64,000 nt of DNA. Origin: Tulasnella sp. 424. Taxonomy: Eukaryota; Basidiomycota; Agaricomycetes; Cantharellales; Tulasnellaceae. The stretch spans positions 124,001-188,000 of the forward strand of contig WSUB01000028.1 in the NCBI GenBank assembly GCA_019633425.1. The letters run 5' to 3'. The translations under genes and the position numbers were made by a program. Positions 53,058-63,947 of this stretch are shown here, piece after piece (within the stretch, counting starts at the first letter, position 1; each line of letters begins with the position of its first letter). The notes beneath the pieces are model-generated. The model saw nothing but the letters and a program-made list of their open reading frames with translations. It was not told where the DNA came from and ran no database searches.

Positions 53058-54677
53058 TCAACCCCAGGTTATTTCCGATGCTGCTTCGTTCCAAGTTATT
53101 GCCAACACACCATCTGCTCGCTGTGCCCCAATAAACCGAAGAGATTCAACACCTTTAACTCTCCTGATTTTGGAGAGGGTGGCAAGGTCGAAAGCAAGTC
53201 TTGCGCTACCCTTCCATGTGGACGCTCCGCGCCGGACTTTGATCGCCAGCTTCGGCTGCCCCACCGTGATGTACGGGAACGCGGAGGACCTAATTTGCAC
53301 CATATCAAGCAGCTCTTGAGCGGTCCAGCCTGCCGTAGAAATGAGAAGCTCTCTAAGGCATGGAAGCGACGGCAGTGAGCAGCATGAGCTGAGCGGGCTG
53401 TTGAGGAAGCGAAAAATCCGGCGAATACTACTCTCCCCCAGTCGACCCGTTATCAATGCCCCGGTGACGCATTGCATAGAAGCAATGGCTTCAAACTTAG
53501 CCTGGCTAGTGGAGGCATTACGATCAAAGTCAACCTGGAGACCAGATTCTTTCTGGAGGATTTGCTCTACCCAACGAATGGCGAGGGGATCGAGGATGCC
53601 TGTGATGTCGACCGAGAAGCCATACCCCCGGTCTGGTATGGGGAAGGATTCCCATCGGAACCCGCGGGATTGGATAGAGAGTTTAGAGCCTTCATTGCGT
53701 ACGTGAAGCTCTCTAAGAATTCCTTGGAAGGGATTGAGGGTTTCGTTGATGGAAGATATGGGGTGTAATTCGACTCCCATGTCCAAGCTTACGATGAACT
53801 TGCTGCACGATGGCGCTTGGATGTGTCGCAATATCGAAGCGGTCGCAATATTAGAAGAAGCGTGAAGGAGGATGGTCTTGAGATATGGGAGTGTGATGAT
53901 TGGGGAAGATGGTGGACCAGCAGGGGCGATGCGGACACCGTCAATATGGAGGTATTCTAGACACGGGCTTGCTCTGAGGAAGTCGAAGATGTGACCGATC
54001 GTCAAGCCGTCGTGAGCTATGTTCGTAAGAGTTAAGGCTTTCAATTGCGCAAACATTCCCATCTTCCATCGAATGGGAGCCCCGGAAATGTTGATATAAC
54101 GGAGATCGCTTGTCTCGCCTCCAAGCAGCTCCAGGGATTCGGTGTCCATGGTATCCTCCCATGAGCCCCATATGACGAATGTCTGGAGTAGGGGAGCAGG
54201 GGTTTTGAGAAATTCCCGCATGCATGGGTCGTTGTGTATATCCAGGTTGATGGCAGACCAACGGGACCGCGTCTGTGCCATCGCTTGGAGAAACTCCTTT
54301 AAGGCCGAGTGCCAATAGGTCGTCCGTATTGGTTCATATACGACGATTAATGGGAGATCAGAAGAGCGGAGAATGGTCGTGTTGTTGACGTGAGGTGGTA
54401 AGGTGGAAAGGATAACCGTCCAAAACGTGGGAGTGCCGTCGAGTATTTCCTGCCATCGCTTCGCAACTCGTCGGATGATGTAGAGCATCCGCATGTAAGA
54501 ACGCGAAGTTTTTGGGGCATCATCTAACATAAGGTCTACATAGGGGAGCGCCAAATGAAGCGTATAGATGAGAAGTTCGGTGGGAAGCTGGGATATGAAT
54601 GATAGAGGTCTTCTCGGTTGAGAGACGGCCACCAGGGGCAATAGTGTTTCGTTATCGGATTGGATGTGTGACGACAT
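53058..54677 (-). CDS. F-box-like protein, subfamily B, intact (B4)
   Basis: 539 residues, ATG at 54677 (MSSHIQSDNETLLPLVAV). F-box-like core SQLPTELLIYTLHLALPYVDL, then IRRVAKRWQEILDGTPTFW and LPPHVNNTTILRSSDLPL. The leucine-rich middle has LRYINISGAPIRWKMG and IFDFLRASPCLEYLHI; the end reads GVLAITWNEAASEITWG. A 66 nt probable 5'-UTR intron (54756-54691) and the shared upstream block (54785-54798) precede it. It serves as the intact reference for the broken neighbour B5. An SCF substrate-receptor role is inferred. Confidence 0.88.
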   Translation of the reverse strand: MSSHIQSDNETLLPLVAVSQPRRPLSFISQLPTELLIYTLHLALPYVDLMLDDAPKTSRSYMRMLYIIRRVAKRWQEILDGTPTFWTVILSTLPPHVNNTTILRSSDLPLIVVYEPIRTTYWHSALKEFLQAMAQTRSRWSAINLDIHNDPCMREFLKTPAPLLQTFVIWGSWEDTMDTESLELLGGETSDLRYINISGAPIRWKMGMFAQLKALTLTNIAHDGLTIGHIFDFLRASPCLEYLHIDGVRIAPAGPPSSPIITLPYLKTILLHASSNIATASILRHIQAPSCSKFIVSLDMGVELHPISSINETLNPFQGILRELHVRNEGSKLSIQSRGFRWESFPIPDRGYGFSVDITGILDPLAIRWVEQILQKESGLQVDFDRNASTSQAKFEAIASMQCVTGALITGRLGESSIRRIFRFLNSPLSSCCSLPSLPCLRELLISTAGWTAQELLDMVQIRSSAFPYITVGQPKLAIKVRRGASTWKGSARLAFDLATLSKIRRVKGVESLRFIGAQRADGVLAITWNEAASEITWG

Positions 54678-54690
54678 CGTATTACTTTCA

Positions 54691-54756
54691 CTTGTAGTTC
54701 AATAGTATGAAGATCGGTGTTAGTTGGCAACCACGCGCAGCAGCCGGCCGGCTTAC
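54691..54756 (-). other. Probable 5'-UTR intron of B4 (66 nt)
   Basis: Donor TTTCG|GTAAGC, branch-like CAACTAACACC, acceptor CTACAAG, ending 13 nt before the ATG at 54677. Homologous to the introns before B2 and B3. Confidence 0.5.
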
Positions 54757-54798
54757 CGAAATCTACGATTCGGGTGAGGGAATTCCAGTTGGGACTGA

Positions 54799-55141
54799 GG
54801 ACTTGTTTGCTCTCATTTGGGCTGTATCCCAAACTGAACAATGAACACGCTCTCGAGCTTGACGCATGAAAGGTTTCCGGACGGCAAGCCCCCAGCCACG
54901 ACGATTCCGGGTTTCTTTGGAAGTGAGTAACCTGGAACGAGGAGATATTATAGCCAATATGGCTGGAGATCGAAGTTGGGATTCAAAAGGATTTCAGTTC
55001 TATTGCGTAGGGATGGCATCATTCTTGTTTGATATCTATTAGTATACGAATAATGAAAGCCATTGCGCACTAAGACGCAATACGTTCTGCGCTACATCAA
55101 AGAGAAAAATATGCAGCTAATCTTGCAGATACAGTCGTTCT
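54799..55141. other. Intergenic region B4-B5
   Basis: No gene. It is a near-duplicate of 52715-53057. Confidence 0.45.
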
Positions 55142-57061
55142 TCAACCCAAGGTTGGTTCCGATGCTTCGTCATTCCAAGTTATTGCCAACGCACCATATG
55201 CTCGCCGTTCCCCAATAAACCGAAGAGATTCAACACCTTCGACACTCCTGAGTTTGGTGAGGGTGGCAAGATTGAAAATGTGGCTTGTACTACCGCTCCA
55301 TGTGGACGCTCCGCGCCAGACTTTGATCGCTAGCTTCGGCCGGTCCGTCGTGGTGTCCGGAAACGCGGAAGACCTAAATTGCACCATATCAAGTAGCTCT
55401 TGAGCGGTCCAGCCTGTGGTGGAGATGAGAAGCTCCCGAAGGCACGGAAGCGACGGCAGTGAGCAGCGTGAGCTGAGCGGGCTGCTGAGGAAGCGAAAGA
55501 TCCGGCTAACACTCTTCTTCCGAGTCCCCGTGAAGCCCTCTATCGATGCCCCAGTTACGCATTGCATAGGAGCAAGGGCTTCTAACGCAGCCTGGCTAAC
55601 TGCGGCGGCTCTAAGAAGATTAAAGTCGACTTGGAGACCAGATTCCTTCTGGAGGATTTGGTCTACCCAACAAATGGCGAGGGGGTCGAGGGTGCCTGTG
55701 ATGTGGACCGAGAAGCCGTACTTCCGGTGAAGTATGGGGAAGGACTCCCATCCGAACCCGCGGGAGTGGATCGAGAATTTAGAACCTCCGTTGCGTACGT
55801 GAAGCTCTCTAAGAATCTCTCGGAAGGGATTGAAAGTTTCTTTGATGAAAGCCATGTGGCCAATTTCGCCTCGCATGTCCACGCTCACGATGAACCTGTT
55901 GCACGATGGCATCTGGATGTGTCGCAATATCGAACCTGTCACAGCAGTAGAATTACAGTAGAGGTTGATAGACTTGAGATATGGTAGTGTGATGACTGGG
56001 GAAGCTGGTGGACCAACGGGGGCTATGTCGACACCGCCAATATCGAGGTATTCCAGACACGGGCTTGCTCTGAGGAAGTCGAGGGTGTGACCGATCGTCA
56101 AGCCGTCGGAGGCTGCGTTTGAAAGACTCAAGGCTTTCAATTGCGTAAACATTCCCATCTTCCATCGAACAGAAGGCACGGAAATGTTGACATAGCGGAG
56201 ATTGCTTGTGTCGCCTCCAAGCAGCTCCAGCGGTTTGGTGTCCTCCTCCTCATCCCATGAGCCCCGTATGACGCATTTCTGGAGTAGGGGAGCAGGGGTT
56301 TCGAGGAATTTCCACATGTATGTGTCGTCGTCGTCGTGTATCTCCAGGCCGACGGCAGACCAGCGAGACCGCGTCTGTGCCATTGCTTGGAGAAACTCCT
56401 TCGAAGGCGGGGGCCAATAGCCCAACCACATTGGTGCATATATGACAATTAAAGGAAGATCAGAAGAGCGGAGAATGGTCGTGTTGTTGATGTGAGGTGG
56501 TAAGGTGGAAAGGATAAGCGTCCAAAACGAGGGAGTGCCGTCGAGTATTTCCTGCCATCGCTTCGCAACTTGTCGGATGATGTATAGCATCTGCATATAG
56601 GAGCGCGAAGTTTTTGCGGCATCATATAGCATAAGGTCCACATAATGGAGTGCCCAATGAAACGTATAGATGAGAAGTTCGGTTGGGAGCTGGGATAACT
56701 ACACTCTTAAGCATACCTCGCTCTTGGCGATGGTGCTATTTGTTCTTGCGCTTTTCCCAATCCCCCCGCTCTTCCGATCGTCCCCCTTTTTTTTACGATC
56801 CTAATCTCCGTCCCTTTTCACTGAATGAAGATATATTGCGTATTTTATTTCACTCATTCTTCGTTTGTGTTCCCCCCTCCCCCCGCTTTGACCCATCTCC
56901 CTTTTTATTTTACGCTTTGGCCTTTCGTAACCCACCCTTCCCCTAACTCTTGCTGCCGTAGCGAAGCGAGGCATGTCTAGTATGAATGATAGAGCTCTTC
57001 TTGGTTGAGGGACGACCACCGGGGGCAACATCGTTTCGTTGTCGGGTTGAGTGCAGGACAT
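55142..57061 (-). pseudogene. F-box-like protein, subfamily B, split by a 283 bp insertion (B5)
   Basis: The ATG at 57061 opens MSCTQPDNETMLPPVVV and reads to PRRALSFI, just before the F-box-like core. There a 283 bp element (56698-56980) is inserted. Beyond it the frame resumes at the SQLPTELLIYTF core and is open to 55142, ending GALAITWNDEASEPTLG. The body has IRQVAKRWQEILDGTPSFW, LRYVNISVPSVRWKMG and TLDFLRASPCLEYL, all intact. Without the insertion the protein would match B4 along its length. Translated through the element, the N-terminal frame runs on for about 60 codons and stops. The downstream part has no ATG until after the F-box core. Splicing out of the element has not been shown. 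Confidence 0.82.
56698..56980. mobile_element. TA-flanked MITE (Tc1/mariner-like), 283 bp
   Basis: The insertion point is defined by comparison with B4, where GGGATATGAATG is uninterrupted. Here TA occurs on both sides (56696-56697 and 56981-56982). The left end reads ACTACACTC, then GCATACCTCGCT. The right end, reverse-complemented, reads CTAGACATGCCTCGCT, giving imperfect inverted ends. The interior is pyrimidine-rich on the + strand and non-coding. A TA duplication points to a Tc1/mariner-type mobiliser (inference). Confidence 0.72.
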
Positions 57062-57855
57062 GATCGTATTAATTTCAATTGTAGTTCGATAGCTTGAAGG
57101 GCGGCGTTAGTTCGCGACCAAGCGCAGCAAGCCAGTATATGCGCGACTCACCGAAATCGGCGAAACTCGAGCCGAATTGCGCTAGAAACCTATGTTTCTT
57201 GAAAACAACCTTCTTCCCCAGTTAGTTCATGACTTGTCATATGTTCAAGAACGAGCCAGTTGCCCCTTACCCAGACTGGTTCTCCTGGAGGTGGAGGATT
57301 CGGGTTGGGACTGAGGACCTGTTTGCTCTCGTTTGGAGTCGGGCGAAAACAGAATTCGGTTCGATTCCCGCACGGCAAGCTCTCAATCACGATGATAGCA
57401 AGATCCCCTTCAGTGCTACGAGACTCCAATTTCTAGTGTACATGACATCATGCTCGTCGAATTTCGTGCTTCAAACTCCACATACCGTGAAAGCCGAAAC
57501 GATTTCTTAGGAATCCTTAAAACTCCACCCAACGACCTTCTTCTGGTTATGTATTTCCCGATTTCTATTTTGAACGATGTATCGCGGTCAACGGAACCGC
57601 TCGTTACTTTCTAGGGAGGTTGCTTCATCATCTCTCCCGTTGCAACAAGAGCGGTCAACGACTGCAATTTCGTTACAGGTTCTGCATCACACGAGGTTCC
57701 CAAGCCGTAGTAAAACAGTCGAAAGTCCTGAATACCCGGGTGTCAACAGATTGCTGCAGTATCTAATATATATACTCGATTAACTAGCTACATGGTTGAA
57801 GCTCAGCATGGAAGTATGAAAGCTTGAGATTGGTTGCAGATGTATTCGTCACTCT
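57062..57855. other. Intergenic region B5-B6
   Basis: No gene. It contains a variant of the shared upstream block at 57262-57330 (CCAGACTGGTTCTCCTGGAGG, then GGTTGGGACTGAGGACCTG). The segment 57440-57840 shows no recognisable element. Confidence 0.45.
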
Positions 57856-59468
57856 TCAGCCCCACGTTGGTTCCGACGCCTCTTCATTCCAAGTTATTGC
57901 CAACATTCCATCTGCACGCTGTGTACCAGCCAGCCGAAGAGCTGCAACACCTTCGGTTGCCCTAATTTTGCAGAGCATGGAAAGATCAAACATGGAGTTT
58001 GGGCTGCCATCCCGCTTGAACTCTCCGCGCAAGACTTTGATTGTTAGGTTAGGTCGGTCCACCGTGACGTACGGGAGCGCGGAAGATCTGAACTGCACCA
58101 CGTCGAGCAGGTCCTGAACGCTCCATTCCATCGAGGAAATGAGAAGCTCGCGAAGGCACGGAAGGGACGGTAGCGAGGAGCTTGGACTGAGAGGACTGCT
58201 GAGGAAGTGAAAAATCCGGCGAACGGGCTTCCACCCTTGACCCGTTATCGATGCCCTTGTAACACATCGCATAGGGGCAAGGGCTTCAAACACAGCCTGT
58301 CTTAGTGTGTGTCCAAGCTCGAAGTTGAGCCGGAGACCAGATTCTTTCTGGAGGATTTGCTCTACCCAACGAATGGCGAGGGAGTCGAGGGGGCCTTTGA
58401 TCAAGACTGAGAAGCCATACTCCGGGTTAGGTGTGGGGAAGGATTGCCATTTAAACTCGTAGGGGCTGATCGAGAGATCGGAGGCTCCGTTGCGGACGTG
58501 AAGCTCCTGAAGAATCCGGTGGAACGGATTCAACGTCTCGTTGATGAAACGGATGGGGTCAAATCCGCCTTGCTTGTCCACGCTCACGATAAGCTTGCTG
58601 CACGATGGCGCTTGGATGTGTCGCAATATCGAATCTATCACAGCGTTAGAATCACACTGGAGATCAATGGACTTGAGATATGGTAGTGTGGTGGTTGGGG
58701 AAGAAGGTGGGCTGTCGGGGGCGATGCGCACACCTTGAATATGGAGGTATTCTAGATACGGGCTTCTCCTGAGGAATTCGAGGATGTGACTAGTCGTCAA
58801 GCCGTTGTGAGCCACGCTTGTAAGGATTAAAGCTTTCAATCCCGTGAACATCCCCATCTTCCACCGAATGGAAACCTCGAAAATGTCGACATAACGGAGA
58901 TTGCTTGTGTGGCCTCCAAGCAGCTCCAGCGGTTCGCTGTCCAGGTCATAGTCCCATGAGCCCCGTATGACTAATGCTTGGAGCAGGGGAGCTGGAGCTG
59001 CTAGGAACTCCTGCATATACGTGTCGTCGTATAGCTCCAGGACGATGGCAGACCAGCGGGGCCGCGTATGTGCAATTGCTTGCAGGAATTCCTTTACAGG
59101 CTGGTGCTCGCTCGACCATGCGACTTCACATATGACGACTAATGGTAGAGCACCAGAGCGAAGAATGGTCGTGTTGCTGACGTGAGCGGGGACAACAGAA
59201 AGGATAACCGTCCAAAACGAGGGAGTTCCATCGATGATTTCTTGCCATTTCTTCGCTACTCGCCGGATGGTGTAGAGCTCCGCATATAGAAGATCGAAGT
59301 TGATACTGCTCCGTCTGACATGAAGTCCACGTACGGGAGCACCGAATGAAGCGTATAGACGAGAAGTTCGATGGGAAGCTGGGATATGAATGCTCGAGCT
59401 TCTATATGTTGAAGCACGGCCACCGGGGGCGACGCCACTTCGTTATCGAATTGATTGTACGACATCAT
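57856..59468 (-). pseudogene. F-box-like protein, subfamily B, single-base frameshift (B6)
   Basis: The ATG at 59468 or 59465 opens MMSYNQFDNEVASPPVAV and the F-box-like core SQLPIELLVYTLHSVLPYVDF. At about 59279 the sequence ATGCGGAGCTCTAC lacks one T compared with the ATGCGGATGCTCTAC of siblings, and the frame runs to a stop after SSTPSGE. The next frame continues with VAKKWQEIIDGTPSFW and stays open to 57856, ending GMLAITWNEEASEPTWG. It has a single lesion. The intact remainder includes LRYVDIFEVSIRWKMG and ILEFLRRSPYLEYL. Confidence 0.8.
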
Positions 59469-61533
59469 CTTCTTAATTTCACCTGTATTGCAATAGCATG
59501 AAGGTCTGGTGTTTGGTGGCAACGAAGCGCAGCAGTGTGCGCGACTTACCGAAATCCTCGATTCGCGCCTACTCTCGCCAGAACGTTGTATCTTAGAAAG
59601 GCACGATCCTGGCTAATGAATTAGTTTCTATGGCTTGTAATTTGTACAAGAAAGAGCAACTTTGCTCCTTACCGAGTCTTATTCTCCTGGAAAGTGAGTG
59701 ATTCCAGTTGGGACTGAAGACGTGTTTGCTGTCGTTTGGAGTTCGTGGCGCCATCGGGGTGTTATATGAGAGAACGCGCCGTCATTAGGAAATTCCCTCA
59801 CCGGCCTGCATGGTCTTCCGTCCTGTATCCTTCACCCATCCTATGAATTAGCTGCATCTAACTCTCTTAAAACGGGTTGTCGAGTAGATCTGTACCCCCG
59901 CGTACATCGTCTCTCCCTCAAGCGCTGCCTTCGGCTTCGTTACGCCACCACCGAGGCTTCTTGTTAGTACCGAAACGTCGGAAACTCTGCCTGCCCTGAG
60001 TCTGTCGTGTGGTGATGGCTTCCTGCGTGGGCAGTCCCTGCCAAGCCTTCCGATAAAGAGATAAAATATCAACCCCTGACGATAAGATAACGATTATTGG
60101 TCAGGCACTGAGCTCGGCCGTCGGGAATTCGCTGGTTGCGGCGAGGGCTTGAGTCAGCTTGGCAGGTACCTTGTTAGTATGACTAGTCGAAGAATGCTTT
60201 GATCTCGGCTCATTTCTTCGTACCATGCCATACTTGTTGGAAGCCACCGGCCGGGAGTACCGGGACGGCCGTCCTGTTTGTGGCACACTTCGTCAGAACT
60301 CGCCACCCAGAATGGTCATGGATCAGCTTCATAGTAACAGGAAAACAACGGAATGTGCACGGATAATCGTGTCGGCTTGAGGGCTCGGTTATTTCTGTGC
60401 CTTCGCTTCGATTTTGACATGTGGTTCAACCGCCTTCTTCTCCGCGATTTCCAGAAGAAGCTTGTCATTTTGCTCTCTCCACGTGCATACACAAAAGGTC
60501 AGAAGGTTCGCTGGTCCGGAACGAAGGGGTCTCGGCTGCCGGGGTTCAGGTACCGATCGCTTCCGTTTCACACTTTTGGAAATAACAGTGGTCGACTTCG
60601 CCGCAGATCGAGATGGAATATCATTGACTCATAATAACACTCTCGTGAAGTGGGATAACGATCAAAGGCGGGTATTCGAAGTCACACGTACGCAGGGGGT
60701 AGGAACAAGAACGGTGGCGTCGTGTGAACAGGTCAAACTCGAACCGAACTTCGCGAAGCTTTGTTACCTCACCAGTCAACATGCCTCTTCTAGCCCGCTT
60801 ATCCTTGAGCGCAGCCAAGTTCGCGCCATTTAGCCAATCTTCTTTTAAGGATTTTATTCTCCGCTGCGGCACAAATCGACCCACGGCAGGAAATCGAAGC
60901 CGGCCGATAAAACCCGTACGTAACGTCAACCTCTCGATCTCCCCTGCTGTTTTTTTAACGGTCCGCTTTTCCCGTCATCCTTTCCTCCGGACTTGGGATA
61001 CCGCCGGAAGTCACGAACCCCTTTAACATTCAGGCTCGGCGACGACTCCTTTCCGCCCGTTCCTTGTGAGTTGCCGAACACCCGAGGACCTGTGTTTATC
61101 AGCTAGTGGCTGCAGGTCCCTTCACTTGACGCAATCAGCAGGTGACGTGCCAAGTTCTTGACGAGCAACGAAGATCAGCCACAACAACAGCATTTAAGGC
61201 TCCTGCCAAGACCAACGGCAAGACATGAAATTTTTTATCGGTTCGGCTCGGGGTCAGGTTTGTTTATCTGATTAGATGTCGCACCATCTCCCTCCACATG
61301 GCGCACTCCCCTCGACCCCATCGTATCCAATATCAGTGACGTAAGTGATTACACAAAAACAAAATAAAAGGATTTTTCGTAAGGGCTTTGAATCTGACTT
61401 ATCTGATAAAAACGCCCTTGTAATTTCTGTTTTTGCCCATCTGCTTTCGCTTCTTGTGGTCGTGTGCTTCCCTCCCTTCCCATCTCCCGTTCTTCCTCTT
61501 ATCTCCACTCACCAGTCGACATTGAAATTTATC
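59469..61533. other. Region right of the F-box cluster, no confirmed gene
   Basis: The B6 upstream block lies at 59704-59717. Beyond about 59800 the F-box-related repeats stop. On the minus strand 60621-60929 reads VPQRRIKSLKEDWLNGANL, then LKDKRARRGMLTGE, and 60389-60571 ends REQNDKLLLEIAEKKAVEPH. These could be exons of a small conserved gene with an intron between about 60770 and 60605. I could not find an ATG-started model, so no CDS is called. Confidence 0.35.
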
Positions 61534-63947
61534 ATGTCCGAGCCCACGACCGACGTCGAGAAACGACCCCCTACGCACCCATCCACCTCTGACTCTAGCG
61601 TCAACCACGATGACCCCCAATTCGACACTCAAGATGCTCACATCGGTGTGAAGAAGGTGGAGGCAGCCGCAAAGATTTATCGCGGACGCGCTAAATGGTT
61701 CTTGTATCTCGGGTACGTCGTCCGCTGCCCCTTCCTCCCCCTCTGGTATGACGGTCTGATCGTGTTGGAATGCAGAATTGCCTTCGCGTCGTACATCTAC
61801 TCTCTTGATGGCACGACCACCTGGACCTACCTCTCCTGGGCTCAGTCGTCCTTTGGAAAGCACTCACTTATCGCTTCCATTCAAGTCGCTCAGTATATCA
61901 TCAGTGAGTGCCCCACTCTTGCCCAGAGTCCTCATCGTAACCACCTTATGCGTCATAGTCGCGGTCGGTAAACCCATCGTCGCCAAACTTGCCGACGTCA
62001 CCTCCCGTCCCATCGCGTACAGCTCTGTCTTGCTTTTCTATGTTATCGGTACGTGTTCCGCTCTGAATATTTGTGAGACTTTTTCCGGTTTCACTTACTC
62101 GCTCCGGGTCTTGTCCAGGTTACATCGTCATCGCCTCGGCCCACAACACGAACCAACTCGCCGGCGGAATCGTCGTCTACGCGTTGGGTTACACGTGCGT
62201 TACCTGATCTCTCAGTGTATACCCCCTCTCTCCATCTCTAACACCCTCTCCTTTTATATTTCGCCTCGTCCACCAAAAGTGGCTTACAAGTCCTCACCTC
62301 CATTATCGTAGCCGATATCACCTCCCTGCAATACAGAGGCCTCGTCCAAGGCTTGACCTCAGCACCCTTCATCTTGAACGCGTTCGTATCCGCGTTCATC
62401 TCCGAGTCCGTCTTGGGACCTACTTTCTCGGGCTGGAGATGGGGATGTAAGTTTACATATTTCTGTTTCTTTTCGGCTGGTGGGGTGCTGATGAACCGTT
62501 ATTATCGACCTCTTTTTGGGGGGTGAACAGATGGAATGTTCGCCATCCTCGTCCCAGTCGCGCTTGCTCCTCTCATCGTAACGCTTTTCTGGGCTGAACA
62601 TGCCGCTTACAAGCGAGGTACGACTAACCTTCGCTGCTCCTTCCCTCGTCATCCCAGCTTATCTGGCCTCTCTGTGTAGGCTACCTCGAACACGAACACT
62701 CAACGCCCATTTCCGAGAAAATCAAACGCGGAGTCATCGACACCGACGTTTTCGGATTGATTTTGCTCTCCGCTGGAGTTGCTTTGCTCCTGTTGCCCTT
62801 GACGTTGGCGAATAACGCTAAAGGAAGGTGGCACAATCGTGAGTCCCCCCTTCCTTCGAAAACCTGCTGGAAGCTCACCAACCCTTCGATGCGTCTAGCT
62901 TCTATGATCGCTATGATCGTCCTTGGACCCATTTTCCTCATCGCCTTCGCAATTTACGAGTGGAAGTTTAGTCCCAAGCCTCTCGCTCCCGGAAGGTTCT
63001 TGAGGAACCCAAGCGTAGTTATTGCTTCTTTGATTGGTTTCTTTGATTTTGTGAGTCGTTTCGCTGAACAATATTGAAAAGCTGCATTGGGTTGCTGACC
63101 GTGATGGAATTGTTGCCGCGTGGTTCAAAGGTCTCGTTCTACCTCACCTACGCTTACTTGTACTCCTTCGTCTACATCACCCAGCCATCTTGGTGCGTCG
63201 ATCCCACCACCCAACTTCTCCTCTCTCGTGATTATACTAACCGATTCCTAACGTTCTCTCCTAAAGGTCCGTTCGCGAGCTCACGTACTTCGCAAACACT
63301 CAATCGGTCGCTCTTACCGTATTCGCCATCATGGCCGGAGTGATCATGCGCTTCACTCACCGGTTCAAGTGGCTTTTGGTCTTTGGTCTTGTCGTCAGGT
63401 TGGTTGGTGTTGGCATAATGATCCATTCGAGAGGTGCTCGTGGCAGGTACGTGTGTGCTTCCTCATCTCGTTCTTCTAAGTTGCGCGCTGACGTTGACAA
63501 TAAACCAGCGCTGCCGAATTGGTCATCACTCAAATCATTCAAGGCTTCGGAGGAGGCATCGCCAGTATTACCACGGGAGTCGGAGCTCAAGCTTCCGTAC
63601 CTCACCGAGACGTCGCCATCGTCACCGCGTTGGTCCTGCTCGTCACGGAAATCGGTGGTGTGGTGGGTAACGCTATCGCAGGAGCAATTTGGTCGTACGT
63701 CTCTCTTGCACCCCTCTCTCGTCAATCTGAATGGGCGAGCTCACGTGTTTTCTTCCACCCAATAGGAACACCATGCCAGGTCAACTCCGCAAGAACTTGC
63801 CCTTCCTCAGCGACGAAGAGGTCTCCACTCTGTTCGGCTCAATCATCACCGTCGGAACTTACCCCGAAGGAAGCCCCGAACGTACCGGAGCGATCTTGGC
63901 GTATGACGAGGTTATGAAGCGAATGTTGATCGCTGCTGTTGTTATTG
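61534..63947 (+). CDS. Siderophore iron transporter (MFS, SIT family), 3'-truncated by window
   Basis: Twelve exons are visible: 61534-61712, 61776-61903, 61959-62048, 62119-62194, 62280-62446, 62531-62617, 62680-62838, 62899-63050, 63131-63192, 63267-63446, 63509-63694 and 63766-63947. They give 549 codons; the gene continues past the edge. All donors are GTNNGT-like except a few GTGAG or GTACGA types, and all acceptors end AG. The N-terminus is hydrophilic (about 55 residues), followed by many hydrophobic spans. Family landmarks are SLDGTTTWTYLSWA (first span), GKPIVAKLADVTSRP, the RWGYGMFAI motif near residue 212 and VPHRDVAIVTAL near residue 460. SIT transporters import ferric siderophores by proton symport at the plasma membrane. 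It lies outside the F-box array and is the first conserved metabolic gene on this side. Confidence 0.9.

Noticed and set aside
60389..60929. Small conserved minus-strand gene (possibly a ribosomal-type protein)
   Set aside because: Peptides look conserved, but I found no ATG-started spliced model and could not identify a family, so it is only mentioned in the region note.
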